A stretch of DNA of 64,000 nt from Nocardioides dokdonensis FR1436 (GCF_001653335.1 NZ_CP015079.1:2232001-2296000), one strand, 5' to 3'; shown: positions 8,573 through 17,225, numbered from the stretch's first letter. A program made the numbers and translations. The notes: generated by a model from the sequence alone, not told the origin.

Positions 8573-9702
8573 GCACCCACGCGAGCAGCACCCGGGGGAC
8601 GGGTGGGCCGGTCTCGGCCCGCCTGCCCGACTTCCCCTGGGACAAGCTGACGACGTACGCCGCCACCGCCCGGGCGCACCCCGACGGCATCGTCGACCTG
8701 TCCGTGGGCACGCCGGTCGACCCGACGCCCGAGGTCGCCCAGGCGGCGCTGCGCGCGGCCGCCGACTCACCGGGCTACCCCGTCACGATCGGGCTGCCCG
8801 AGACGCGGCAGGCGTGCCTGGACTGGCTCGAGCGGCGCTTCGGCGTCACCGGGCTCGGGCTCGACGCGGTGCTGCCGGTGATCGGCTCCAAGGAGCTCAT
8901 CGGATCGCTGGCGGTGCACCTCGGCGTCGGCGCCGGCGACCTGATCGCCTACCCGGCGCTGGCCTACCCGACGTACGAGGTCGGTGCGGCGCTGGCCGGC
9001 GCCCGCTCGATCGCCACCGACTCGCTGACCTCGATGGGCCCCGAGGTGCCGCGCATCCTGTGGCTGAACTCGCCGTCGAACCCGACCGGGCGGGTGCTGC
9101 CCGTCGAGCACCTGCGCAAGGTCGTCGACTGGTGCCGTGAGCGGGGAACCCTGCTGGTCTCCGACGAGTGCTACCTCGAGTGCGCCTGGGAGAGCGAGCC
9201 GGTCTCGGTGCTGCACCCCGATGTCTGCGGCGGCTCCTCCGAGGGCATCCTGACCGTGCACTCGCTCTCGAAGCGCTCCAACCTCGCGGGCTACCGCTGC
9301 GCGTTCGTGGCCGGCGACCCCGCCGTGGTCGGCGAGCTGCTCGCGGTGCGCAAGAACCTGGGCCTGCAGATGCCCGGGCCGCAGCAGCACGCGATGGTCG
9401 CCGCCCTCGACGACGACGAGCACGTCGCCGTCCAGCACGCCCGCTACGCCGCGCGGCGTACGGCGCTGCGCGCGGCGCTGGAGGGCGCCGGCTTCCGGAT
9501 CGACCACTCCGAGGCCTCGCTCTACCTGTGGTCCACGCGCGACGAGGACTGCTGGGAGACCGTCGCCTGGCTGGCCGAGCGGGGCATCCTGGCCGCCCCC
9601 GGCTCCTTCTACGGCCCCGCCGGCGACCGGCACGTCCGGGTCGCCTTCACCGCCACCGACGAGCGCATCGATGCTGCGGTGGCGCGGCTGGCGGCGGGCT
9701 GA
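8569..9702 (+). CDS. dapC: Succinyldiaminopimelate aminotransferase DapC
   Basis: DapC is a PLP-dependent class I/II aminotransferase that makes N-succinyl-L,L-DAP from N-succinyl-2-amino-6-ketopimelate in lysine and peptidoglycan synthesis. The PLP-lysine region reads SLSKRSNLAGYRCAF, and the substrate-binding NSPSNPTGR motif is present. The conserved N-terminus (ARLPDFPWDKL, then DGIVDLSVGTPVDPTP) lies in frame upstream of the first GTG at 8704, so that GTG would truncate the family core. No ATG, GTG or TTG exists in frame after the fdxA stop. The only candidate is the CTG at 8569, which overlaps the fdxA TGA (CTGA) and suggests coupled initiation. This gives 377 aa. Start confidence is moderate; identity is high. 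Confidence 0.9.
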   Translation: MSTHASSTRGTGGPVSARLPDFPWDKLTTYAATARAHPDGIVDLSVGTPVDPTPEVAQAALRAAADSPGYPVTIGLPETRQACLDWLERRFGVTGLGLDAVLPVIGSKELIGSLAVHLGVGAGDLIAYPALAYPTYEVGAALAGARSIATDSLTSMGPEVPRILWLNSPSNPTGRVLPVEHLRKVVDWCRERGTLLVSDECYLECAWESEPVSVLHPDVCGGSSEGILTVHSLSKRSNLAGYRCAFVAGDPAVVGELLAVRKNLGLQMPGPQQHAMVAALDDDEHVAVQHARYAARRTALRAALEGAGFRIDHSEASLYLWSTRDEDCWETVAWLAERGILAAPGSFYGPAGDRHVRVAFTATDERIDAAVARLAAG

Positions 9703-9703
9703 A

Positions 9704-9789
9704 GGTTCATCGGCCGGCCGATAGAACTGGCGGGTGGACGATAAAACTTCATCGTCCCGCCAGGAGCTTCATCGGCCGGCCGACAAACC
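9704..9789. repeat. Three-stem palindromic intergenic element, copy 1
   Basis: Two copies of a palindrome centred on GGCCGGCC (arms TTCATC/GATGAA, degenerate on one side of each) flank a hairpin that begins CTGGCG and ends CGCCAG. It starts two bases after the dapC stop and fills the gap to the convergent cupin gene. The same element occurs at 12241 and 32984. Confidence 0.9.
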
Positions 9790-9805
9790 TCCCGGCCCGG
9801 CCGGC

Positions 9806-10192
9806 TCAGACCGCGACGCCCATCGCGCCCAGCATGTGGTCCAGCACCACGGTGTGGGCGTGGGAGGGGCTGAAGAGGATCACCTCGGCGTCCTCCTCGA
9901 CCCGCACGCTGTGCCCGGCGGGCCAGCTGAACAGGTCGCCGCCCGCGCAGCGCTCCTCGCTGCCGTCGGTGTAGCTGACGACCAGGGCGCCGGAGATGAC
10001 GTAGCCGACGTGGGTGGACTGGCAGGCGTCGCCGGGCAGCCCGACGAGCAACGGTGCGATGTCGGTGCCGGCCGCGAGCGAGAACCACTCGGCCGCCAGC
10101 GGCCCCTCGGCCAGCCCGAAGTCGGGCAGCTGGCGGGCCTTGGCGCCGGGGACGTCGATCTTGACGGGCAGGTCGTGCTGGGAGATGCGCAT
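9806..10192 (-). CDS. Cupin-domain protein
   Basis: The 128-aa single-domain protein has the two cupin motifs: a first around THVGYVISGALVVSY and a second around GDLFSWPAGHSVRVEEDAEVILF. It is a small beta-barrel, often metal-binding or sensory. The start at ATG 10192 is preferred over longer frames because AGGTG lies a few bases upstream and the cupin fold begins at once. It is divergent from the helical-repeat protein gene, with a shared inverted repeat between them, so the two may be functionally linked. The substrate is not inferable. Confidence 0.82.
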   Translation of the reverse strand: MRISQHDLPVKIDVPGAKARQLPDFGLAEGPLAAEWFSLAAGTDIAPLLVGLPGDACQSTHVGYVISGALVVSYTDGSEERCAGGDLFSWPAGHSVRVEEDAEVILFSPSHAHTVVLDHMLGAMGVAV

Positions 10193-10234
10193 GGGATTCA
10201 CCTGTCGTGTGTGGGGAGCTGACACTCCTTCGGC

Positions 10235-10254
10235 GTGACAATCGGTGTCACACT
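10235..10254. promoter_or_regulatory. Inverted repeat over divergent promoter region
   Basis: GTGACA-N5-TGTCAC (10235-10251) is a perfect 6-bp inverted repeat. It overlaps CACACT (10249-10254), which lies six bases before the GTG of the 10261 gene. A regulator bound here would block that promoter and could also act on the cupin gene. Confidence 0.5.
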
Positions 10255-10260
10255 GCGACA

Positions 10261-12261
10261 GTGGTGCTCGACGAGCAGGACACCCCCGAGCTGCCGGCCG
10301 CCCTGGAGCTGCAGGCAGGCCAGCACTACGCCGCCGGAGACCTGGAGCGGGCCATCGGCTGCTGGGAGCGCCTGCACGCGCTGCACGAGCAGCGCGGCGA
10401 GCGCGAGCCGGCGGGCCGCGCGGCCGCCATGGCGGCGCTGCACCTGCTCATCGACTCGGGCCTGATGGCCACCGTGCGCGGCTGGAACCGGCGCGCCGAG
10501 CGGCTGCTGGCCGACACCCCGGGCTCCCCGGTGTGGGCGGTCGTGACGATGGTGGCCGGCTACGAGAGGTTCTTCAGCGGCGACATGGTCGCGGCCGCCG
10601 AGCTGTCCCGACGTGCGGTCGCGCTGGGCCGGGAGCGCGACGTGCCGGCGGCGGTCGTCATCGGTCGTACGGCGCTCGCCCGGCTGCGCATCATCGACGG
10701 GGCGGTCGAGGAGGGGATCGAGCAGCTCGACGAGGTCGCCGTCGAGCTGACCTCCGGCCGGGTCGACCCGCTCACCGCGGGGATGATGCTGTGCGAGATC
10801 GTCTGCGCCGCCCAGGGCGTGGGGCGCCACGACCGGGCCCGGGAGTGGACCGAGGTGATGGACCGCTGGCGACCGGGTCGCGCCGTGGGCGGGATCAGCG
10901 GGCGCTGCCGGGTGCACCGCGCCGAGATGCTGCGCTGGTCCGGGCCGGGCGACGAGGCCGAGGCCGAGGCGGTGGCCGCCTGCGACGAGCTGCGCCCCTG
11001 GATGCGGCGCGAGTTCGGCTGGCCGCTCGTCGAGCTCGGCACGATCCGGCTGCGTCGGGGCGACCTGGTGGGCGCCGAGGAGGCGCTGCTCGAGGCCCAC
11101 GAGCACGCCTGGTGCCCGCACCCCGCGCTCGCGCTCGTGCGGCTGGCCCAGGGTCGGGGGGAGGAGGCGCTGGCGCTCGTCGAGGAGGCCATCGCCCACC
11201 CCCTGCCGATGCCGTCGAAGGAGCGGCCGCCCTTCGTCGAGCTGCGCGTCGCGCCGCTGCTCGAGGCGCAGGCGCAGATCGCCGCAGCGTTGGGCCGCCC
11301 CGAGCAGGTCGAGGCCGCGGCCGAGCGCCTCGAGTCGATCGCCCGGCGCTGGGCCGGGCCGGGTCTGCGCGCGGCCGCGGCCCTGGCCCGGGCGCGCGCC
11401 GAGCTGGCCGCCGGGCGGCCAGCGGTCGACGCGGGCACGGCGGCCGTGGCGGCCTGGGCCGACGCGGAGGCGGCGTACGAGACGGCCGTGGCGCGCGAGG
11501 TGCTCGCCGCTGCGCTCGACGCCGCCGGCCGCCCCGAGGCGGCCAGGCTGGAGCGGGGCTCGGCCCTGGCGGCGTACGAGGCGTTCGGTGCGGCCCTCGA
11601 CGTACGCCGCCTGGCCGCGGCCGACGACGACGTCACCGAGGCACCGGCGCGGGAGCCCGCGGTGGCGGTCTTCGAGCGGCTGGGCTCCGGGCGCCGGATC
11701 GCGCTGGGCGGGGTCGAGCGGGTGCTGCCGGACCTCAAGGGCCTGCGCTACCTCGAGCGGCTGCTGGCCGAGCCGGGCCGGGAGCTGCACGTGCTGGACC
11801 TGGTCGCGGGGGAGAGCGACGCCGAGGCGCCGGAGGGCCCCAGCCGGGTCGACACCACCGGCCTGCTGGTGCTCGACGACGAGGCCAAGGCGGCCTACCG
11901 GAGGAGGTTGGCCGAGGTCGAGGAGGACCTCGACGACGCGGTGGCGATGAACGACCTGGCCCGCCAGGAGGTGGCCCAGCACGACCGCGACTACCTCGTC
12001 GACGAGCTGGCCCGGGCCGTGGGGCTGGGCGGGCGGGACCGGCGTACGGGCGGCTCGGCCGAGCGGGCGCGCACCAGCGTGACCCGCTCGCTGCGCTACG
12101 CGCTGGGGCGGGTCGCCGAGCAGCACCCCGACCTCGGCGCCCACCTGGCCCGTCGCATCCGGACCGGCACCTACTGCTGCTACGAGCCCGACCCGTTGAG
12201 CCCGGTGACGTGGCGGCTGGGTCCGGACTCGCCCCCTCATGGTTCATCGGCCGGCCGATGA
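10261..12261 (+). CDS. Helical-repeat (TPR-like) putative regulatory protein
   Basis: The 666-aa protein is mostly Ala/Glu/Leu/Arg-rich helical pairs (residues about 10-460) that look like degenerate TPR repeats. A C-terminal module follows (VFERLGSGRRIALGGVERVLPDLKGLRYLERLL, then YRRRLAEVEEDLDDAV, and RTGTYCCYEPDP near the end). That module is recurrent at the end of large signalling ATPases and LuxR-like proteins, but no P-loop, kinase or HTH is visible here. I start it at the GTG six bases after CACACT; a GTG 54 bases earlier is possible. The last six residues and the TGA stop are encoded by the palindromic repeat. Confidence 0.75.
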   Translation: MVLDEQDTPELPAALELQAGQHYAAGDLERAIGCWERLHALHEQRGEREPAGRAAAMAALHLLIDSGLMATVRGWNRRAERLLADTPGSPVWAVVTMVAGYERFFSGDMVAAAELSRRAVALGRERDVPAAVVIGRTALARLRIIDGAVEEGIEQLDEVAVELTSGRVDPLTAGMMLCEIVCAAQGVGRHDRAREWTEVMDRWRPGRAVGGISGRCRVHRAEMLRWSGPGDEAEAEAVAACDELRPWMRREFGWPLVELGTIRLRRGDLVGAEEALLEAHEHAWCPHPALALVRLAQGRGEEALALVEEAIAHPLPMPSKERPPFVELRVAPLLEAQAQIAAALGRPEQVEAAAERLESIARRWAGPGLRAAAALARARAELAAGRPAVDAGTAAVAAWADAEAAYETAVAREVLAAALDAAGRPEAARLERGSALAAYEAFGAALDVRRLAAADDDVTEAPAREPAVAVFERLGSGRRIALGGVERVLPDLKGLRYLERLLAEPGRELHVLDLVAGESDAEAPEGPSRVDTTGLLVLDDEAKAAYRRRLAEVEEDLDDAVAMNDLARQEVAQHDRDYLVDELARAVGLGGRDRRTGGSAERARTSVTRSLRYALGRVAEQHPDLGAHLARRIRTGTYCCYEPDPLSPVTWRLGPDSPPHGSSAGR

Positions 12262-12326
12262 ACCTGGCGGGTGGCCGATAAAGTTTCATCGTCCATCCAG
12301 GAGTTCCGTCGGCCGGCCGATGAAAC
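12241..12326. repeat. Three-stem palindromic intergenic element, copy 2
   Basis: It has the same 86-bp architecture as copy 1. The left palindrome TTCATCGGCCGGCCGATGAA is perfect. The upstream gene reads into it and stops at the TGA within the left arm (12259-12261). It sits between convergent genes, 14 bp from the end of the FtsX-type permease. Confidence 0.9.
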
Positions 12327-12340
12327 TCCCGCCGGCCGGC

Positions 12341-14902
12341 CTACTCGGTCGCGATCGCGTCCAGCACGTTCATCCGGGAGGCGCGGACGGCGGGCAGGAT
12401 GGCGGCGACCACGCCGAAGACGACGGCGATGAGCAGGAACACCGCCAGGCTCGGCAGCGGGACGGCGAGCTCGGAGAGGTCGTCGCGCAGGGAGCGTTGC
12501 AGCAGCACCCCGATGAGCACCCCGAGCAGCAGGCCGAGCACGGCGCCCATCATCGAGATGGTCACCGACTCCAGGGTCACCATCAGCCGCAACCGGCGCC
12601 GGGACAGCCCGACCGCGCGCAGGAGGCCGATCTCGCGGGTGCGCTCGAGGACGCTGAGGCTCAGGGTGTTGACGATGCCGATGACCGCGATCACCACCGA
12701 CAGCGCCAGCAGCCCGTAGACGATGTAGAGCAGCTGGTTGATCTGGGCGGTGATCGAGTCGGCGAACTCCTCCTTGTCCTGCACCGCCACGATCGGCAGG
12801 TCCGCGACCAGTGCGTCGAGCGCGGCCTTGACCGCGACGACGTCGGCGCCGGGCGCGGTGTTGATGCTCAGCGTGGTGTCGACGCGACGCACACCGGCGG
12901 TCTCGAGGACGTCGAAGCCGACGTTGAACGGCCCCGCGACCTGGCTGTCCTCGAAGATCCCCGCCACGGTGACCGGCACCTGCTGGTCGCCCGGGAAGCC
13001 CAGCTCGGTGGTCGCGCCGAGCGTGAACCCTCGGTCCTCGGCGGTGCTGGCCGACACCACGACCTCTCCGGGGCCGGGCTGCTCGTGCCCCTCGAGCATG
13101 GTCAGGTCGTAGACGTCGCCGAAGGAGCCGTCGGCCGCCACCACGTACGTCGGGTCCTCGTCGTCGCCGACCGTCGCCAGCAGCGCCTGCTGGCGGGAGA
13201 GCACCTCGACGCCCTCGACGCGGCTCATCCGGTCGCCGATCGCGACCGGGAAGCTGCCGAAGACCGGTGACTGCACCAGGAAGTCGGCCTCGAACTGCTC
13301 GTCGACCAGCTGGTCCGTCGAGGCGCTCACCGAGGCCGCGAGCACGCCCACCGCCGAGACCAGCGCGAGACCGATCATCAGCGCCGAGGCGGTCGCTCCG
13401 GTGCGCCGTGGGTTGCGCAGCGCGTTGTCTCCGGCCAGCCGCCCGGTGGTGCCGAAGACAGCGCCGAAGAGCCGGCGGGCGCCGAGCAGGACCGGGCGCC
13501 CCAGCACCGGGCTGATCGCGGCCACGGTCAGCACCCAGAGCACCGCACCGGCGCCGAGGTAGAGCGCGTCGTTGCCCGGCGCGCCGACCAGGCCGACAGC
13601 GGCGAGCGCAGCGCCGACGACCAGCAGCACCGCCCCCACCAGGGTGCGTCGGCGCAGCCCGGCCTCGCTGGCGCCGGTGTCCTCGCGCATCGCCACGACC
13701 GGTGCCACCTGCGCGGCCCGGCGTGCCGGCAGGTAGGCCGACGCCAACGTGACGCCCAGTCCGACGACGTACGCCGTCAGCACCGTCGCGGAGGTCAGCG
13801 TCAGCACCGCGGCGTCGATCGGGAGCCCGATGCCGTTGAACAGCGCGGCCAGGGCGCGGGCCAGGCCCAGGCCGAGCAGCAGGCCGGCGGTGGAACCGAT
13901 CATCGCGGTGAGGGCGGCCTCCAGCAGCACCGATCGGCGCACCTGCGCACGGCTGGCCCCCAGGCCGCGCAGCAACGCGAGCTCACGGGTGCGCTGGGCC
14001 ACCAGGATCGAGAAGGTGTTGGCGATGATGAAGCCCCCGACGATGACCGCGATCACCGCGAAGGCGCCGAGGAAGATGTCGATGAAGCCGAGGAACTCGC
14101 CGACCGCCGACTTCGACTCCTCGGCGACGACGTCACCTGCGACCGCCTCGTAGCCGGCCGGCAGGACCTGTGCGGCGGCCTCGGCCAGCTGCTCCTGGTC
14201 CACCCCGTCCGTCGCGGTCAGCCCGACCGAGGTGAAGGCGTCCGCGCCGTCGAGGAACATCGCCTGGGCGCCCGAGGTGTTGAAGATGACCAGCGTGGCG
14301 CCGGCGGTACCGGCGCCGGCGTTGAAGCCGGCCAGGCCGACCAGCTCGAGCTGCTGGGTGATCGGGCCGCTGCCGTCGACGCCCGGCGGGATGACGGTGA
14401 CCTGGTCGCCCACCTCGTAGCCGGCGTTGCGAGCGGCCCCGGTGTCGAGGGCGATCTCGTCGTCGGCCTCGGGCCAGCGGCCGTCGTCGAGGACCAGGAT
14501 CTGTTGGCCGCTGAGGTTGGGGGAGTCGGTGTAGTTGAAGGACAGGGTCGGGGCGCCGCCGGTGCCGACCAGCTTGAGGTCCGGGTCGAGCACGTAGAGG
14601 CCGAAGCCGTCGATGCTGCCGTCGGCGCGGGCCACCTCGGGGAGTGCAGCCAGCCGCGCGACGTCCTCGGGCGCCAGGGTCTGGGTGTTGCCGGCACCCA
14701 CCGCCTCGAACGATGCCGTGCCTGCCGGTCGGACGACCGCTGCGGGCGTGGAGCCGTCGATGATCCCGTTGAACGTGGCCGACAGCCCGCTGCTGAACGT
14801 CAGCACCCCGCTGAGGAAGCCGATGCCGAGCACGATCGCCAGCGTGCTCATCACCAGCCGCGCCTTGCGGGCCAGCAGCGTGCGCCAGGTGAGGCGGAAC
14901 AC
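12341..14902 (-). CDS. ABC transporter permease, FtsX/MacB type
   Basis: The 853-aa membrane protein has an N-terminal helix, an extracytoplasmic MacB-type core domain, three central FtsX helices (residues about 270-400), two more helices, a second periplasmic-type domain and three C-terminal helices. The duplicated FtsX architecture (RELALLRGLGASRAQVRR in the first half, REIGLLRAVGLSRRRLR in the second) is typical of fused MacB-like permeases that use mechanotransmission rather than substrate channels. The GTG start follows the ATPase stop by three bases, so both subunits are made from one mRNA. The cargo is unknown; lipoprotein or peptide export is usual. Confidence 0.9.
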   Translation of the reverse strand: MFRLTWRTLLARKARLVMSTLAIVLGIGFLSGVLTFSSGLSATFNGIIDGSTPAAVVRPAGTASFEAVGAGNTQTLAPEDVARLAALPEVARADGSIDGFGLYVLDPDLKLVGTGGAPTLSFNYTDSPNLSGQQILVLDDGRWPEADDEIALDTGAARNAGYEVGDQVTVIPPGVDGSGPITQQLELVGLAGFNAGAGTAGATLVIFNTSGAQAMFLDGADAFTSVGLTATDGVDQEQLAEAAAQVLPAGYEAVAGDVVAEESKSAVGEFLGFIDIFLGAFAVIAVIVGGFIIANTFSILVAQRTRELALLRGLGASRAQVRRSVLLEAALTAMIGSTAGLLLGLGLARALAALFNGIGLPIDAAVLTLTSATVLTAYVVGLGVTLASAYLPARRAAQVAPVVAMREDTGASEAGLRRRTLVGAVLLVVGAALAAVGLVGAPGNDALYLGAGAVLWVLTVAAISPVLGRPVLLGARRLFGAVFGTTGRLAGDNALRNPRRTGATASALMIGLALVSAVGVLAASVSASTDQLVDEQFEADFLVQSPVFGSFPVAIGDRMSRVEGVEVLSRQQALLATVGDDEDPTYVVAADGSFGDVYDLTMLEGHEQPGPGEVVVSASTAEDRGFTLGATTELGFPGDQQVPVTVAGIFEDSQVAGPFNVGFDVLETAGVRRVDTTLSINTAPGADVVAVKAALDALVADLPIVAVQDKEEFADSITAQINQLLYIVYGLLALSVVIAVIGIVNTLSLSVLERTREIGLLRAVGLSRRRLRLMVTLESVTISMMGAVLGLLLGVLIGVLLQRSLRDDLSELAVPLPSLAVFLLIAVVFGVVAAILPAVRASRMNVLDAIATE

Positions 14903-14905
14903 CGC

Positions 14906-15661
14906 TCAGCCCGCCTGCGGCGGCGTGGCCTCGGGCTGCAGGCGGCGCATCCGCTCCAGCACCGCGTCCCGATCGGGATGACGCAGCTCGTCGACGATCC
15001 GGCCGTCGGCGAGGAAGAGGATGCGGTCGGTGTACGCCGCCGCCGAAGGGTCGTGGGTGACCATCACGATCGTCTGGTCGAACTCGTCGACGCTGCGCCG
15101 CAGGAACCGCATCACCTCCGCCGAGCTGGTCGAGTCGAGGTTGCCCGTCGGCTCGTCGGCGAAGACGATCGCGGGGCGGCTGACCAGCGCCCGGGCGCAG
15201 GCGACGCGCTGCTGCTGGCCGCCGGACATCTCGCTGGGCCGGTGCCCCAGCCGCGGGCGCAGGCCGACGGCGTCCACGACCGTGTCGAACCATCCCCGGT
15301 CGGGCTTGCGCCCGGCGAGGTCGAGCGGCAGCAGGATGTTCTCGCGGGCGGTGAGGGTGGGGATCAGGTTGAAGGCCTGGAAGACGAAGCCGATCTTCTC
15401 GCGCCGCAGCGTCGTGAGGTCCTTGTCCTTGAGCCCCGCCAGGAGGGTGCCGTCGATGACGACCTCACCGCTGCTGGGGGTGTCCAGGGCGGCCAGGCAG
15501 TGCATGAGCGTCGACTTGCCCGAGCCCGACGGGCCCATGATGGCGGTGAACTCACCGCGGTGCAGGTCCACGGTGACGCCGTCGAGGGCACGCACCTGCG
15601 CCTCGTCGGCGCCGTACACCTTGGTCAGGTCGCGGGCGCTCGCCGCGGGTGTCTGCTCCAT
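14906..15661 (-). CDS. ABC transporter ATP-binding protein (MacB/LolD type)
   Basis: The 251-aa nucleotide-binding subunit has Walker A GPSGSGKST, signature MSGGQQQR, Walker B IVFADEPTGNLDS and the H-loop in VMVTHD. The NLIPTLTARENI stretch is typical of the LolD/MacB class that pairs with FtsX-type permeases, and the partner lies immediately downstream. The ATG start is seven bases after a CAGACT -10 box, so longer upstream readings are rejected. The C-terminal tail is short and charged. Confidence 0.92.
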   Translation of the reverse strand: MEQTPAASARDLTKVYGADEAQVRALDGVTVDLHRGEFTAIMGPSGSGKSTLMHCLAALDTPSSGEVVIDGTLLAGLKDKDLTTLRREKIGFVFQAFNLIPTLTARENILLPLDLAGRKPDRGWFDTVVDAVGLRPRLGHRPSEMSGGQQQRVACARALVSRPAIVFADEPTGNLDSTSSAEVMRFLRRSVDEFDQTIVMVTHDPSAAAYTDRILFLADGRIVDELRHPDRDAVLERMRRLQPEATPPQAG

Positions 15662-15668
15662 GCCGACG

Positions 15669-15674
15669 AGTCTG
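15669..15674 (-). promoter_or_regulatory. -10 box of ABC/FtsX operon
   Basis: On the minus strand CAGACT lies seven bases before the ATPase ATG, consistent with a leaderless transcript for the two-gene operon. Confidence 0.55.
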
Positions 15675-15735
15675 GCACCAGGCACCCCGGTCGGGCATCC
15701 GGGATATCCCCGATCCTGGGGGCAGGGGTGACCCG

Positions 15736-16170
15736 TCAGGCGGTGACGCCGTGCGGGATCACCACGACGGGGCAGTGCGCCTGCTGCACGCAGTGCTGGC
15801 TCACCGAGCCGAGCAGGGCCGCGCCCCACGACCCGTGCCCGCGAGATCCCACGACCAGCAGCGAGGCCACCCAGGTGGCCTCGACCAGCACCTGGGCCGG
15901 GTGCCCGCGCACCGTGCGCTGCACGACGGCCGCGTCCTCGCCGAGCACCTCGAGGACGGTGCTCCGCAGGGCCGCGGCGGCGAACTCCTCGTACTCCGGC
16001 GGATCCGGCGTGGTGACCATGGCGTAGCCGTAGGTCGCCGGGACGTCCCAGGCGATCACGGCCTCGACGTCGACGCCGACGTGGCGCGCGTACCCGGCCG
16101 CCCAGCGCAGCGCGGACTTGGCGTTCTCCGAGGAGTCGATCCCCACGAGGACCGGGCCGGTGGGATTCAT
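15736..16170 (-). CDS. Universal stress protein (UspA family)
   Basis: The 144-aa single USP domain starts VLVGIDSSENAKSALRWA and carries the ATP-binding signature G-x2-G-x9-G-S near the C-terminus (GSRGHGSWGAALLGS). It belongs to the ATP-binding subclass, which in actinobacteria is linked to hypoxia and stationary phase. AAGGAG precedes the ATG, so it is translated from a normal leader. It stands alone and is not coupled to either neighbour. Confidence 0.9.
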   Translation of the reverse strand: MNPTGPVLVGIDSSENAKSALRWAAGYARHVGVDVEAVIAWDVPATYGYAMVTTPDPPEYEEFAAAALRSTVLEVLGEDAAVVQRTVRGHPAQVLVEATWVASLLVVGSRGHGSWGAALLGSVSQHCVQQAHCPVVVIPHGVTA

Positions 16171-16244
16171 GGCGGTGGCTCCTTGCTCGACGACGACCGG
16201 TCCACCAGCCTGTCCCAGGCCGTGGCGCCCGGCAACCCGACGGT

Positions 16245-17213
16245 TCAGGAGAAGACGTCGACGTGCACGTGGTCGCGGTGCTCGAGGATCTCGGCGGTCT
16301 CGGCCGACACGTCGGAGGTGTCGACGTCGTAGTCGCGCCAGCCCTGGGCGGAGCGACGGGCGGTCCAGATCTTGTCGTCGAAGATGATCGTGGCCACCGA
16401 CATCCGCTCGGCCTGGGTGACCAGGTAGTGCGCCATCGCCCAGCCGCGCACGGCGCTCTGCTCCGAGACGGGGCGGAAGAAGACGTCCACGGCGCGCCCC
16501 TCGTAGTGCGCCGACCCCTCCTGGTGCCCCGTGCTGACCCCGCCGGGGGCGAAGCCGCCCACCGAGAGGTCGCCGAAGACGGCGGTGAGCTCCTTGCGGA
16601 CCTTGTCGGCGCGGAAGGTCAGCCCCACGTCGCGGAGCTCGGCGTTGGCGGCCTCGGCGTCGCCGGGCACCTCGCACGACAGTGCGGCAGGGGAGTTGCC
16701 GGTGAGCGCGGAGGCCAGCACCCGGGCGTCGGCCTCGTGGTCGGCGTAGGCCTCGGGGAAGCCCGAGCGCTGCACCGCCTGCGCCGCCTCGGTGACCTCC
16801 ATCTCGCGGTAGCCGTCGATCTCGACGAGGGCGTCGTAGAAGGCGTTGGTCGAGTAGACCGGGTCGAGCACCTGCTCCTCGCTGCCCCAGCCCTGGGAGG
16901 GGCGCTGCTGGAACAGGCCGAGCGAGTCGCGGTCCCCGGAGGTCAGGTTGACGATCTTCGACTCCTGGTAGGCCGTGGCCAGCGCGATCGACACCGCGCG
17001 CGCCGGCAGCCCGCGTCGTACGCCGATCGCCGCGATCAGCCCGGCGTTCTCGGCCTGCTCGGGGGTCAGGTCGACGCTGCTGCCAGCGACGGTCGCGGTG
17101 CAGGTGCGGCTGGTGAAGAGGCCGCCCACCCGGTCCACGAGGGCCCACACGCCCACGCCGATCACGCCGGCCACGACGAGCGTGATCACGACGGCGGGCA
17201 CCAGCTTCCTCAT
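16245..17213 (-). CDS. Membrane-anchored lytic-transglycosylase-like protein with VldE/LAS-like C-terminus
   Basis: The 322-aa protein has one N-terminal membrane helix (residues about 5-30). A lysozyme-like region follows (ALATAYQESKIVNL, then GLFQQRPSQGWG), in which the AYQESK glutamate sits where transglycosylases have their catalytic Glu. The C-terminal part (GSAHYEGRAVDVFFRP and HRDHVHVDVF) resembles the VldE/ARB_07466-type domain related to LAS peptidases, with His and Asp in a metal-site arrangement. A wall-hydrolase role outside the membrane is inferred. GACGAT six bases upstream supports the ATG start. Confidence 0.8.
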   Translation of the reverse strand: MRKLVPAVVITLVVAGVIGVGVWALVDRVGGLFTSRTCTATVAGSSVDLTPEQAENAGLIAAIGVRRGLPARAVSIALATAYQESKIVNLTSGDRDSLGLFQQRPSQGWGSEEQVLDPVYSTNAFYDALVEIDGYREMEVTEAAQAVQRSGFPEAYADHEADARVLASALTGNSPAALSCEVPGDAEAANAELRDVGLTFRADKVRKELTAVFGDLSVGGFAPGGVSTGHQEGSAHYEGRAVDVFFRPVSEQSAVRGWAMAHYLVTQAERMSVATIIFDDKIWTARRSAQGWRDYDVDTSDVSAETAEILEHRDHVHVDVFS

Positions 17214-17219
17214 GCGCCC

Positions 17220-17225
17220 ATCGTC
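17220..17225 (-). promoter_or_regulatory. -10 box of cell-wall hydrolase gene
   Basis: On the minus strand GACGAT ends six bases before the ATG at 17213. Confidence 0.5.

Noticed and set aside
9609..10241. Predicted peptides read through the palindromic elements (RPSFIGRPMN-like ends)
   Set aside because: They arise from the GGCCGGCC repeats read in chance frames, appear on both strands and have no independent start signals. They are useful only as a tag for finding the element.
15662..15829. N-terminal extension of the ABC ATPase
   Set aside because: The extension lies upstream of a good -10 box and encodes Arg/Pro-rich shadow sequence.
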